Shown here piece by piece: positions 24,408-32,171 of a stretch of DNA of 64,000 bases. Where the stretch lies: contig NZ_JAATHD010000003.1 in NCBI RefSeq assembly GCF_011947265.1, positions 310,001 to 374,000 on the forward strand, written 5' to 3'. The notes under the pieces are model-generated. The model was not told where the DNA came from. It saw only the letters and a list, made by a program, of their open reading frames with translations, and made no database searches. This DNA comes from Paenibacillus sp. HB172176. Its GTDB lineage: Bacteria > Bacillota > Bacilli > Paenibacillales > Paenibacillaceae. A program made the position numbers and the translations under genes. Within the stretch, counting starts at the first letter, position 1. The number at the start of each line of letters is the position of its first letter.

Positions 24408-27202
24408 TGGTCCACCTGCTTCGTCAGCCAGACTCGGATAAGGGAGAACAGCTGATCCATGTGTATGGGCTTCGAGATATAATCAGAAGCGCCTGCTTGG
24501 AGACAGCTCTCCTGATCGCTCTTCATTGCCTTCGCTGTCAAAGCGATAATCGGAATATCCTTGAGCACGGGATGCTGCCTCAGCGCTCTTGTCGCTTCGA
24601 AGCCGTCCATGACCGGCATCATGATATCCATCAGCACGAGATCAAAGTCGGTGTTATCTTCTACAATGTCGAGGCATTCCTTGCCGTTCCCGGCAACCGT
24701 AACCTGAAGCCCCTTCTGCTCAAGAGCGTTCACGATTGCAAAGATATTTCTTGCGTCATCCTCGACGAGCAGCACCTTTTTGTTGTGGAAAATATGGGAT
24801 TCGGAGCTTGAAGCCGCCGTCTTCGAAGCTGCTTCATCCTTTTGATTAATGAAGCTTTGTTGATCGGCGTGAGCGAGCTCCTCCTCTTGTTTTCCGTCTC
24901 TCTCGACGCTTGCCGCAGCCTCGCTTGCGCCAAGCTGAAGCTCTGCTCCGGCGGCGGGCTCGTAGTTAACGGGCAAGTAGAAGGTGAAGGTGCTTCCTTT
25001 ATGCAGCTCGCTGCTCAGCACCAGGCAGCCTCCCAGAAGCTGTGCGAATTCGTTGCAGATCGACAGGCCGAGTCCGGTTCCTCCATAGATGCGGTTCGTG
25101 TTGCCGTCCACTTGTTGGAATGCCTCGAACACAAGCTCCTGTTTATCCTTCGGAATCCCGATGCCGGTATCGATTACGGAGAACGCAATCCATTCATTGG
25201 AAGGATGGCCTGGCAAGCATTCCTCCGCCATCGTTGGATCCGCCAGATGGATTTTCAAGGTGACGGAGCCTTTCTCCGTAAACTTGAAGGCATTCGACAA
25301 CAAATTCTTCAATACTTGCTGCAGTCTTTGACCATCGGTGTGGATGATCTCGGGAAGCCCTTCTTCGATTTCGATATGGAAGGCTACCTGCTTCTTCTCC
25401 GCTACGGGATCAAAGCTCAGCTTCATGAGATCGGGAATTTCCGTTACATTCACTTCATCCTTGATGAGAGTAATCTTCCCGGCTTCAATCTTGGACAAAT
25501 CCAGTATATCGTCAATCAGCTTCAGCAGATCGTTGCCGGAGGAATGAATGACGCGTGCATAGCCGACTTCTTCCTCCATAAGCGACTTATTGTCGTTCTC
25601 GAACAGCATTTGCGACAGGATGAGAATACTGTTCAGCGGCGTTCTCAGCTCATGCGACATATTGGCCAAAAAGTTGGTTTTATATTGCGCGCTTTGCTTT
25701 AATTTATCCGCATATTCCTCAAGCTCGGATTTGGCAAGCTCAAGCTCCTTGGTTTTCTGCTCGGCGTACAAATTCTGTTCTTCAAGATGCTCCGTGGTCA
25801 TCCGCATTTCTTCCTGCTGCATCTGCAGCTCCTCGGATTGGGCCTGCAACTCCTCTGTTTGCGCTTTAAGCTCCTCGGTCATGGTTTGCGATTCTCCGAG
25901 CAATCTTTCGACTTCCATTCGGCTGGCGACATTATCAAAAGCGACGCCGAGATGATCCTCTATCTGCTCGAGCAGCTTCAAATGCTGGGAAGTGAAATGC
26001 TCCATGGATGCGAATTCAATAACGGCGATGACCTTATTCTCAAATTCAACAGGGAAGACAAGCACGCTTTGCGGCCGGAATTCGGATAATCCGGTCTGAA
26101 TCTGATTGTCGTAATCGGTAATCGGCGCGTTAAGCAGAAAGCTCCGCTTGTCAGCGGCGCATTGGCCGATAAGTCCTTCGCCCAAGAGGAAGCTGGATTT
26201 CGCGCTCGCTTTGCCTTCCCCGGCGTAGGATGCCAATATTTCCATGCGCTGCTGAGCTCCTTGGCCCCTCCGCAGGTAGATGGCGCCAGATAACGCCCCA
26301 ACCATAGGCGCTGTATGACTCAGGAATGAGGTTGCCATATCATTCAAGTCATTCATGCCTTGATTCATTGTTGCGATATTTGCGACGCGAGTCTGAACCC
26401 AGGATTGGGCTTCGAGGCTGTCAAGAAGTTTGTTGGTCGCCTCGGCCAAGTCCTTGATTTCATCTCTTGTCCGCACGTGAATGCGCTTGGTCAGGTCGCC
26501 GCGGGCGGCTGTTATCTCTTGGATGGCGGCAGAGACCCGGCTGATCGTTCTAACAATGTTGTTCGATACGTATGCGACGATCAAAAACGCGAGAATCGCT
26601 ACGACGAAGAGCATAATGTAGAGACTGATGGTCAGCATATCGTTGCGGTTTTTCAATTCGGCGATATAGATGCTGGTTTGAGCGACCTGCTCGTTCCGGA
26701 GCGTTTCGATTTGCTCGCGAAGATCGTCAATATCCTGCTTCCCGGGATCATTCGCGAAGAAATCCATGATCTGATCGGTCTTGCCTTCCCTTCGAAGTTC
26801 AATGGTCGGCTCTCCCGTTGTACTTAGCCAATGCTCGATCGTTAGCTTGATGCTTTCAAGCTTCTTCTGGGTGCTCGGTGTTTCCGATATGAGCGCATAC
26901 AGACTGTTGTAGCTTGCCTCCCATTGCGTCTTTCCCTCTTGATAGGGTTGAAGATAAGTTTCGTCTCCGGTAATGAGGAATCCGCGCTGGCTTGTCTCCA
27001 TATTGACGACATCATAACGGATTGAGGTAATCAAGTTATGAACTTCCATATCCTTGGTCGTAATGGTTTCGATTTCATGCTGAAGCATCTTGACCCGGTC
27101 CGTTACGATAACGATGGCGGCGCCCAGACAGCAGATAATAAGAACATAACCTAGCGCTATTTTCATGCGAATATTGAATTTGAAATTGAATTGGTTCTTC
27201 AT
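24404..27202 (-). CDS. rsbK: Hybrid sensor histidine kinase, CHASE3-HAMP-GAF-HisKA-HATPase-REC (RsbK-like)
   Basis: The 932-residue kinase should sense stress and drive RsbY phosphorylation. In order: N-terminal membrane segment (IALGYVLIICCLGAAIVIVT), extracytoplasmic CHASE3 domain (about 35-185), second membrane segment (LYIMLFVVAILAFLIVAYVS), HAMP (AAIQEITAARGDLTKRIHVR), GAF (about 285-430), a long Glu/Gln-rich coiled coil with TEELKAQTEELQAQSEELQM, HisKA with the phospho-His in NMSHELRTPLNSIL, HATPase (LLSNAFKFTEKG, VIDTGIGIPKD, GGTGLGLSI) and a receiver (VLLVEDDARN, LVLMDIMMPVMDG). This is the domain set of Bacillus cereus RsbK. The downstream RsbM-like gene overlaps by 4 bases. ATG follows GAGGAGGCTGTA. 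Confidence 0.9.
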   Translation of the reverse strand: MKNQFNFKFNIRMKIALGYVLIICCLGAAIVIVTDRVKMLQHEIETITTKDMEVHNLITSIRYDVVNMETSQRGFLITGDETYLQPYQEGKTQWEASYNSLYALISETPSTQKKLESIKLTIEHWLSTTGEPTIELRREGKTDQIMDFFANDPGKQDIDDLREQIETLRNEQVAQTSIYIAELKNRNDMLTISLYIMLFVVAILAFLIVAYVSNNIVRTISRVSAAIQEITAARGDLTKRIHVRTRDEIKDLAEATNKLLDSLEAQSWVQTRVANIATMNQGMNDLNDMATSFLSHTAPMVGALSGAIYLRRGQGAQQRMEILASYAGEGKASAKSSFLLGEGLIGQCAADKRSFLLNAPITDYDNQIQTGLSEFRPQSVLVFPVEFENKVIAVIEFASMEHFTSQHLKLLEQIEDHLGVAFDNVASRMEVERLLGESQTMTEELKAQTEELQAQSEELQMQQEEMRMTTEHLEEQNLYAEQKTKELELAKSELEEYADKLKQSAQYKTNFLANMSHELRTPLNSILILSQMLFENDNKSLMEEEVGYARVIHSSGNDLLKLIDDILDLSKIEAGKITLIKDEVNVTEIPDLMKLSFDPVAEKKQVAFHIEIEEGLPEIIHTDGQRLQQVLKNLLSNAFKFTEKGSVTLKIHLADPTMAEECLPGHPSNEWIAFSVIDTGIGIPKDKQELVFEAFQQVDGNTNRIYGGTGLGLSICNEFAQLLGGCLVLSSELHKGSTFTFYLPVNYEPAAGAELQLGASEAAASVERDGKQEEELAHADQQSFINQKDEAASKTAASSSESHIFHNKKVLLVEDDARNIFAIVNALEQKGLQVTVAGNGKECLDIVEDNTDFDLVLMDIMMPVMDGFEATRALRQHPVLKDIPIIALTAKAMKSDQESCLQAGASDYISKPIHMDQLFSLIRVWLTKQVDH

Positions 27203-27316
27203 TACAGCCTCCTCAGAACTACTTAATGCTATATAAGGCGCGCTTGCGCTGAATACTCTATTAACGATTATAACAGAAGTAGCTCCAGACTTCGAAGATT
27301 AGCAGAAAGAAAGATT

Positions 27317-27342
27317 GTTTCAAATTGAATTCAGCTGGGTAA
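27317..27342 (+). promoter_or_regulatory. Sigma-B-like promoter of the DUF948-rsbW-sigB operon
   Basis: GTTTCA (27317-27322), 14 bases, then GGGTAA (27337-27342), 27 bases before the DUF948 start. This would make sigma-B autoregulated, as in Bacillus. Confidence 0.65.
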
Positions 27343-27369
27343 TGAAAAAATAAAAGGAGAGATGCGTTT

Positions 27370-27891
27370 ATGGATATCGTCATTGGATGCAGCGTAGCAG
27401 CGGTAGCAATAGCGTTGATTTTTATTCTGATTACCTTGAACAAAACCTTGAAGCAAGCGGGAGCGGCGCTCGAGGAAGCCAAGTTCACGATGGGGGAGCT
27501 TCGCGGGGAAATCAGCAAGATTACAAAGGAAGCCACGGAGGTTGTGAGACAGACGCAAGAGGTTGCGGTGGATACGCGCGAGAAGCTGAACGAACTCGAT
27601 TCTCTGTTTCATTCGATTAACGATATCGGACACGCGGTGCAGTCTCTGACAGCAGCCGCACGCCAAGCGGCTGCGGGAGCTGCGGACAAGCTGAAATCGG
27701 TAGTGGAGACCCGGCTGGAGTCTATCGACAAAGCGGCCGCTCCTTCCCTTGAAGAAGTCGAAGCTGTCGATACCCCCGGAGCCCGCTATTCGGGTCCGTC
27801 CAACGATCGAAGAACGAAAAATATGATCAGCGCCATCTCCGACGGCATAACATCTTCCATAAGAATCTGGAACAAAGTGCGAGTGAAATGA
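27370..27891 (+). CDS. DUF948 membrane protein (YtxG-like general stress protein)
   Basis: The 173-residue protein starts with one membrane segment (MDIVIGCSVAAVAIALIFIL) followed by a long helical, coiled-coil region (AGAALEEAKFTMGELRGEIS, VVRQTQEVAVDTREKLNELD) typical of DUF948, and a charged C-terminus. In Bacillus subtilis ytxG lies with ytxH in a sigma-B-controlled operon; here a YtxH-like gene lies 2 kb away. The ATG follows AAAGGAGAG and the gene has a sigma-B-like promoter directly upstream. The second rsbW follows after 35 bases. Confidence 0.85.
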   Translation: MDIVIGCSVAAVAIALIFILITLNKTLKQAGAALEEAKFTMGELRGEISKITKEATEVVRQTQEVAVDTREKLNELDSLFHSINDIGHAVQSLTAAARQAAAGAADKLKSVVETRLESIDKAAAPSLEEVEAVDTPGARYSGPSNDRRTKNMISAISDGITSSIRIWNKVRVK

Positions 27892-27926
27892 AGTATACTA
27901 GTTGAAATAGAGGGGAATGTGCAGCA

Positions 27927-28373
27927 ATGAAACAAAGTCAGATTCGAATGACGATACCGGCATCCGCTGAATATCTGGATATTATTCGCACGACGCTGTA
28001 TGCTGTTGCCAGCAAAGCCGGATTCTCGTACGAGGATATTGAGGATATGAAGGTGGCCGTGACCGAAGCTTGTGCGAACGCTATTCAACATGCCTATGAA
28101 GATCGGACAAGCAACGGACAGGTTGATCTGATGTTCCAGTGGGACGAGGAGGATTTCGTTATCAATGTGAAGGATGACGGACGAAGCTTTGAACCGGGGT
28201 TGAATGAGAAGAGTATGGCGGGGTTGCAGAACATTCCATTGTCCGAAGCGACCGCAGGGGGGCTGGGCATTTTCTTGATGAAAGCTTTAATGGATGAAGT
28301 AGAGGTTCGTACTGCGCAAGGTACGGAGGTTGTTCTCACCAAACGCATGAGCAGAAACGAGGAGAAAGTATGA
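27927..28373 (+). CDS. rsbW: Anti-sigma B factor / serine kinase RsbW (second copy, next to sigB)
   Basis: The 148-residue GHKL kinase has intact boxes: MKVAVTEACANAIQHAYED (N-box), VKDDGRSFEPG (G1) and AGGLGIFLMKALMDEVEV (G2). It should bind sigma-B and phosphorylate RsbV. It clearly resembles the first copy at 23118 by eye, with shared GFSYEDIEDMKVAV and GTEVVLTK stretches, so the pair arose by duplication. Its stop overlaps the sigma-B gene start (ATGA), the classical rsbW-sigB coupling, so this is the more likely cognate anti-sigma factor. Confidence 0.92.
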   Translation: MKQSQIRMTIPASAEYLDIIRTTLYAVASKAGFSYEDIEDMKVAVTEACANAIQHAYEDRTSNGQVDLMFQWDEEDFVINVKDDGRSFEPGLNEKSMAGLQNIPLSEATAGGLGIFLMKALMDEVEVRTAQGTEVVLTKRMSRNEEKV

Positions 28374-29146
28374 ATCCATCTGCCTCAGGCTTGACTCCCC
28401 AGCAAGTGATTAAATTTATGGAGATTTACCGCGAACAGAAATGCAATGAATGCGCGACGGCTTTGCTCAATCATTATGAACCCATTGTCAGGATGGCAGC
28501 CGGGAAAATGTCCAGAAGCCGTCCGGATTTGTATGAGGATATGTATCAAGTGGGCCAAATGTCCATGCTGCGCTTATTCGCGCAATATAACGCGGATCGC
28601 GAGGTGCCGTTCGAAGGTTATGCGATGAAAAGCATCATTGGCCACCTCAAAAATTATTTGCGCGACAAATCATGGTACATTCAAGTGCCAAGACGCTTGA
28701 AGGAGAAAGGCATTCAAGCGCAACGCGCCATTGACGAGCTGACCGTACGTTTGAACCGCTCGCCGAAGGTGGAGGAAATCGCCGACTACCTGGAGCTGTC
28801 AACGGAAGAGACGATTGAAGTGCTGACGTCGAGAGAGGCTTATCAGTCGATTTCGCTCGATACGCCAATTTCCTCCGAAGGAGAGAGCGCGGCGACGATC
28901 GCAGACCGCATTCCAACCGAATCGGATGATCTGCTTACGCTCGACAGCCGGCTGGATTTGCAAGAAGCGATGGCAGGACTTAAGGAACAAGAGCAGCTCG
29001 TGCTTTCGCTCATATACGGACGAGGACTCGCGCAGAGAGAAATTGCAGAGCAGCTCGGCATCTCGCAAATGAGCGTTTCCAGAATTCAACGGAAAGCCAT
29101 TGCCAAACTGAAAACAAAACTGGAGGAACAGCCGGCTGACGATTAG
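28370..29146 (+). CDS. sigB: RNA polymerase sigma factor, sigma-B/F/G family
   Basis: The 258-residue protein shows region 2 (LYEDMYQVGQMSMLRLFAQY, PFEGYAMKSIIGHLKNYLRD), region 3 (RLKEKGIQAQRAIDELTVRL) and region 4 (ELEEQEQL-type LKEQEQLVLSLIYGRGLAQR, EIAEQLGISQMSVSRIQRKA). Together with the adjacent rsbW this identifies the general stress sigma factor and not the sporulation factors sigma-F or sigma-G, which would sit behind spoIIAB. It is translated in coupling with rsbW and shares the sigma-B-like promoter at 27317. Confidence 0.92.
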   Translation: MNPSASGLTPQQVIKFMEIYREQKCNECATALLNHYEPIVRMAAGKMSRSRPDLYEDMYQVGQMSMLRLFAQYNADREVPFEGYAMKSIIGHLKNYLRDKSWYIQVPRRLKEKGIQAQRAIDELTVRLNRSPKVEEIADYLELSTEETIEVLTSREAYQSISLDTPISSEGESAATIADRIPTESDDLLTLDSRLDLQEAMAGLKEQEQLVLSLIYGRGLAQREIAEQLGISQMSVSRIQRKAIAKLKTKLEEQPADD

Positions 29147-29160
29147 CTGGCTGTTCTTCT
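29126..29160 (+). terminator. Terminator overlapping the end of sigB
   Basis: The stem GAACAGCC (29126-29133) / GGCTGTTC (29149-29156) is extended by GGCT/AGCT and followed by TTCT. The TAG-containing loop shows that it starts inside the coding end. Confidence 0.5.
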
Positions 29161-29258
29161 GCGTTGTGACGGCAGCTGAGCCGAATTGCATAGTTAAACG
29201 CAGTGTTAAGCAACCTATGGGGGAAAGCGAACTTTTACTTCGAAGGAGTGCATCATCC

Positions 29259-29531
29259 ATGAAACATTATGAATCCAGTTTGCCCAAGAATACGCCGGTT
29301 TCACAAGCCGAAGGCTCGGTGACAAAGCTTCACAATGCAGTATCGCAAGCGCTTAGCCATCCGTCTCGGCAGTCCATTGAGCAAGCCGAAAACTGTCTGG
29401 CGCACACGGAGCAATCCGTTTGGCAGGCTCGCCAGAATTCGGAAGACGGCCAGGGGATTGAGCTTGTAGAGGACGTTCTGCAGGAGGAGCGGGAGCGACT
29501 GAGGTCGGCTGAAGACGCAAACCGGACATAG
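29259..29531 (+). CDS. Small acidic helical protein of unknown function
   Basis: The 90-residue protein is hydrophilic and probably helical (AVSQALSHPSRQSIEQAENC, LVEDVLQEERERLRSAEDAN). I do not recognise a family; the length and composition recall small stress-induced DUF proteins of Paenibacillaceae. The ATG at 29259 follows GAAGGAGTG; the frame is open upstream but without a site. It sits between sigB and ytxH, in the stress cluster. No clear sigma-B promoter was found before it. Confidence 0.6.
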   Translation: MKHYESSLPKNTPVSQAEGSVTKLHNAVSQALSHPSRQSIEQAENCLAHTEQSVWQARQNSEDGQGIELVEDVLQEERERLRSAEDANRT

Positions 29532-29540
29532 GAGGGCAAT

Positions 29541-29590
29541 GAAAAGGCGATTCCGCCAGTCTCGGGAAGACTTGGGGGAATCGCCTTTTC
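29541..29590. terminator. Bidirectional terminator between converging genes
   Basis: A perfect 14-bp stem GAAAAGGCGATTCC/GGAATCGCCTTTTC has A-rich and T-rich flanks and separates the small protein gene from the convergent ytxH-like gene. Confidence 0.8.
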
Positions 29591-29599
29591 TGTTGGGGA

Positions 29600-30010
29600 T
29601 TATTGCGCCGGATCGGAAACAAGTCCCTTTTCCTTCAGCTCGGCATTCGTTGGCATTACATCCATCTCTTTGCCGAGATGCTTCATATCCTTCTCGTCGG
29701 GAGCCATGGAATTCACCGCATCCTCAGCCTTGTCGCAGGCTTCCTCCATCGTTTCTTTGGCTTGCGAACGCAGATTGGACGCCAATTCCTTCGTCTGCGT
29801 GGTGAGATTGGAGGCAATATCCTTCGTTTGCGATCGAATGTTTGAAGCGATATCTTTCGTCTTGTGACTTATATTTTGAATTTGTCCGCCGAGATCTTCA
29901 CGCATTTGCTTGCCCGATTTTGGCGCCAGAAGAAGTGCGGCGGCCGCGCCGACGATTCCTCCGATTACTGCGCCCAACACCATTCCGTTGCCATTTGTTT
30001 GTTTCGCCAT
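29600..30010 (-). CDS. YtxH-domain general stress protein
   Basis: The 136-residue protein has a Gly/Ala-rich membrane segment (MVLGAVIGGIVGAAAALLLA) followed by PKSGKQMREDL, the YtxH signature. An 11-residue repeat then follows (KDIASNIRSQT, KDIASNLTTQT, KELASNLRSQA) that should form a coiled coil like LEA proteins. YtxH is a sigma-B-dependent protein in Bacillus subtilis. The ATG at 30010 follows GGAGAGAGTG. Confidence 0.85.
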   Translation of the reverse strand: MAKQTNGNGMVLGAVIGGIVGAAAALLLAPKSGKQMREDLGGQIQNISHKTKDIASNIRSQTKDIASNLTTQTKELASNLRSQAKETMEEACDKAEDAVNSMAPDEKDMKHLGKEMDVMPTNAELKEKGLVSDPAQ

Positions 30011-30188
30011 AGTCACTCTCTCCTTTTTTATAACCTTCTTATTGGGCATTCTGCCTCTTACTGTTCTTATAAACCATTGAGACGTTTTTGAATCATGCGA
30101 GGTTGAAATTACCAGATCCGCAAGAGCGTTAATTTTGACGGTTCTCCTCATAATAAGCAAAAATGGCAGAGAGGAGCTTGCGCGGCGG

Positions 30189-32057
30189 ATGGAAAAACGA
30201 TTATATCGCATGAAAGCCTGCCTCATTCTTTCCTTGCTTGCAGGATTGATCTTGTTTCCGATCGCGGGTCAAGAGGATGTGAAAGCCGGCAGACTCGGCG
30301 CACGATATGATGTAATTGTGGTCGGAACGGATCCCGAAGGCGTGGCTGCCGCGGTATCCGCAGCCCGAAACGGCTTAAAGGTGCTTCTCATAGATGGAAG
30401 AAATCGGGGGAAGCTTGGCGGGTTGATTACTTTGGGATGGTTGAATTCGCTTGATTTGAGCTTTTCTCCCGTGAAATCTGCAAGAAAGTCCGCTGCAAAC
30501 ATGCTGAACAAAGGCATCTTTCTGGAATGGTACAGGGAGCTGGAGGGCAGCTCCATGGACATTAGAACTGCAGAAAGCTCCTTGCAAGCGTTAATTGATC
30601 GGGAGCCCAATATTACACTGCTTCTGAAGCAGCGAACGATCATGCCGATCGTGTCCAAGCTTAAGGATGATGCGCTCCTTACAGGCATATCGTTCGTGAA
30701 TGAGGCCGGTGAGCGAAAGGAAGCGTATGCGGGCGCTGTAATCGATGCGACACAGGATGGCGATATTGCGGCTCTGGCGGGAGCGCCGTATACGATTGGA
30801 AGAGAAGATCTTGGCGATCCGCATGCGCGCATGGCGGTTACGCTTGTTTTCCAAATGAGCGGCGTGACCGATCAGATTTGGCAATCCTTCGGCAGGAGGT
30901 CGGATACGGGCAGTGACAATCGCAGCGCTTGGGGATTCAAGTCGGCCAAAAATTATGAATCATCGAATCCGGAACGACTTGCGCTTCGCGGACTGAATAT
31001 CGGAAGACAGAATAATCATACGATTCTTATCAACGCGATGCATATCTTCGGAGTAAATCCGCTTGATGCTGCTTCCGTCGAGGAAGGCTTGAGGCTTGGG
31101 CGACAGGAAGCGCCGAGAATTGCGGCTTATCTGAAACGAAGCTTCAAGGAATTTGGCAGCCTGGAGTATGCGGGAGCCGCTCCCGAGCTCTATGTCCGCG
31201 AATCGCGGCATATTCAGGGCGAATATCGCTTGACGATGGCGGATGTGATGCAAGATCGGGATTTTTGGGATGCGATTGCCTACGGTTCATATGATGTGGA
31301 TATTCAACGTCTGGGTCCCGGTGATTACGGAGCGATTATGATGTCTCCGAAGCAATACGGAATACCGTTTCGGACGCTCGTGCCGCAAAAAATAGATGGT
31401 TTGCTCGTTGTCGGCCGATCAGCTAGCTATGATACATTGCCTCATGGCAGCGCCAGAACGATACCGATTGGCATGGCAACGGCCCAGGCGGCCGGCGCGG
31501 CTGTCAAGCTAGCCCAAAATAAGGGCGTATCTCTTCGAGAGCTGTCACGTTCGCATTTATGGATGGCTGAGCTTAGAGGGATGCTCCAGAAGCAAGGCAT
31601 GGATTTGAAGATGAAGGAGCTGGCGAAATCGGATTTCGAGAAGCACTGGACCTATAAAGGACTTCTCGCCGCTGTCAGTATGTGCATGACGATCGGAGGC
31701 TATGACAACAGCAGATGGGAGCTGGACGGCAAGCTCACCGCTGCCAAGCAATATGCCATGATGCAGCGGTTGACCGCCATGCATCCGAAGGATTTCCGCG
31801 GCAATCCGGCGGAAGCGTTAAAGGCATGGAAGCAATCCAGGAGGCAATTAACGGTGGAGCAAGCTGCCGAAGCTATGTTGCTTGCCGCGGACGTTATGCC
31901 GCCCTCCGGAGGGGCTTATGAGGAATTGATTCGCAGAGGCTGGATTAAGAATACAAGGCTTCTTCAATTGGATGAAAACAAGCTTTGCACAAATGGAGAA
32001 GCTTATATGATTATTGGAGAAGTCGTGAGACAGTACGCAGGAGTAGAGTACAAATAA
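30189..32057 (+). CDS. Exported FAD-dependent oxidoreductase (FAD_oxidored type)
   Basis: The 622-residue protein carries a signal-like N-terminus (LILSLLAGLILFPIAG) and then a dinucleotide-binding fold in which the usual GxGxxG reads VVGTDPEGVAAAVSAARNGL, with LLIDGRNRGKLGGL following. IDATQDGDIAALAGAPYTIG and VRESRHIQGEY are typical of the large FAD_oxidored (PF12831) family. The C-terminal 150 residues contain segments resembling S-layer homology or peptidoglycan-binding repeats (QAAEAMLLAADVMPPSGGAY), possibly for surface attachment. The substrate is unknown. ATG 30189 is chosen because AGGAG precedes it; a TTG at 30135 and an ATG at 30210 are alternatives. Confidence 0.7.
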   Translation: MEKRLYRMKACLILSLLAGLILFPIAGQEDVKAGRLGARYDVIVVGTDPEGVAAAVSAARNGLKVLLIDGRNRGKLGGLITLGWLNSLDLSFSPVKSARKSAANMLNKGIFLEWYRELEGSSMDIRTAESSLQALIDREPNITLLLKQRTIMPIVSKLKDDALLTGISFVNEAGERKEAYAGAVIDATQDGDIAALAGAPYTIGREDLGDPHARMAVTLVFQMSGVTDQIWQSFGRRSDTGSDNRSAWGFKSAKNYESSNPERLALRGLNIGRQNNHTILINAMHIFGVNPLDAASVEEGLRLGRQEAPRIAAYLKRSFKEFGSLEYAGAAPELYVRESRHIQGEYRLTMADVMQDRDFWDAIAYGSYDVDIQRLGPGDYGAIMMSPKQYGIPFRTLVPQKIDGLLVVGRSASYDTLPHGSARTIPIGMATAQAAGAAVKLAQNKGVSLRELSRSHLWMAELRGMLQKQGMDLKMKELAKSDFEKHWTYKGLLAAVSMCMTIGGYDNSRWELDGKLTAAKQYAMMQRLTAMHPKDFRGNPAEALKAWKQSRRQLTVEQAAEAMLLAADVMPPSGGAYEELIRRGWIKNTRLLQLDENKLCTNGEAYMIIGEVVRQYAGVEYK

Positions 32058-32074
32058 GAGCCTTCATCAAAAAT

Positions 32075-32138
32075 GTTCTTTATAAAGAACGAAAATGATG
32101 TTATAGTATAGAAAACGTACGATAAAACGACCGTTTTC
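32075..32138 (+). promoter_or_regulatory. Two inverted repeats flanking a -10 element before the acyl ligase operon
   Basis: GTTCTTTATAAAGAAC (32075-32090) is a perfect 16-base palindrome. GAAAACG (32111-32117) and CGTTTTC (32132-32138) form a second, spaced inverted repeat. A possible -10 (TATAGT, 32103-32108) lies between them. The layout is that of a repressor-controlled promoter, perhaps of the TetR type, for the ligase-acyltransferase pair. The regulator is not in the window. Confidence 0.45.
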
Positions 32139-32171
32139 TCTTATGATAATCGGTGACGGAGGTTCTTGAAT

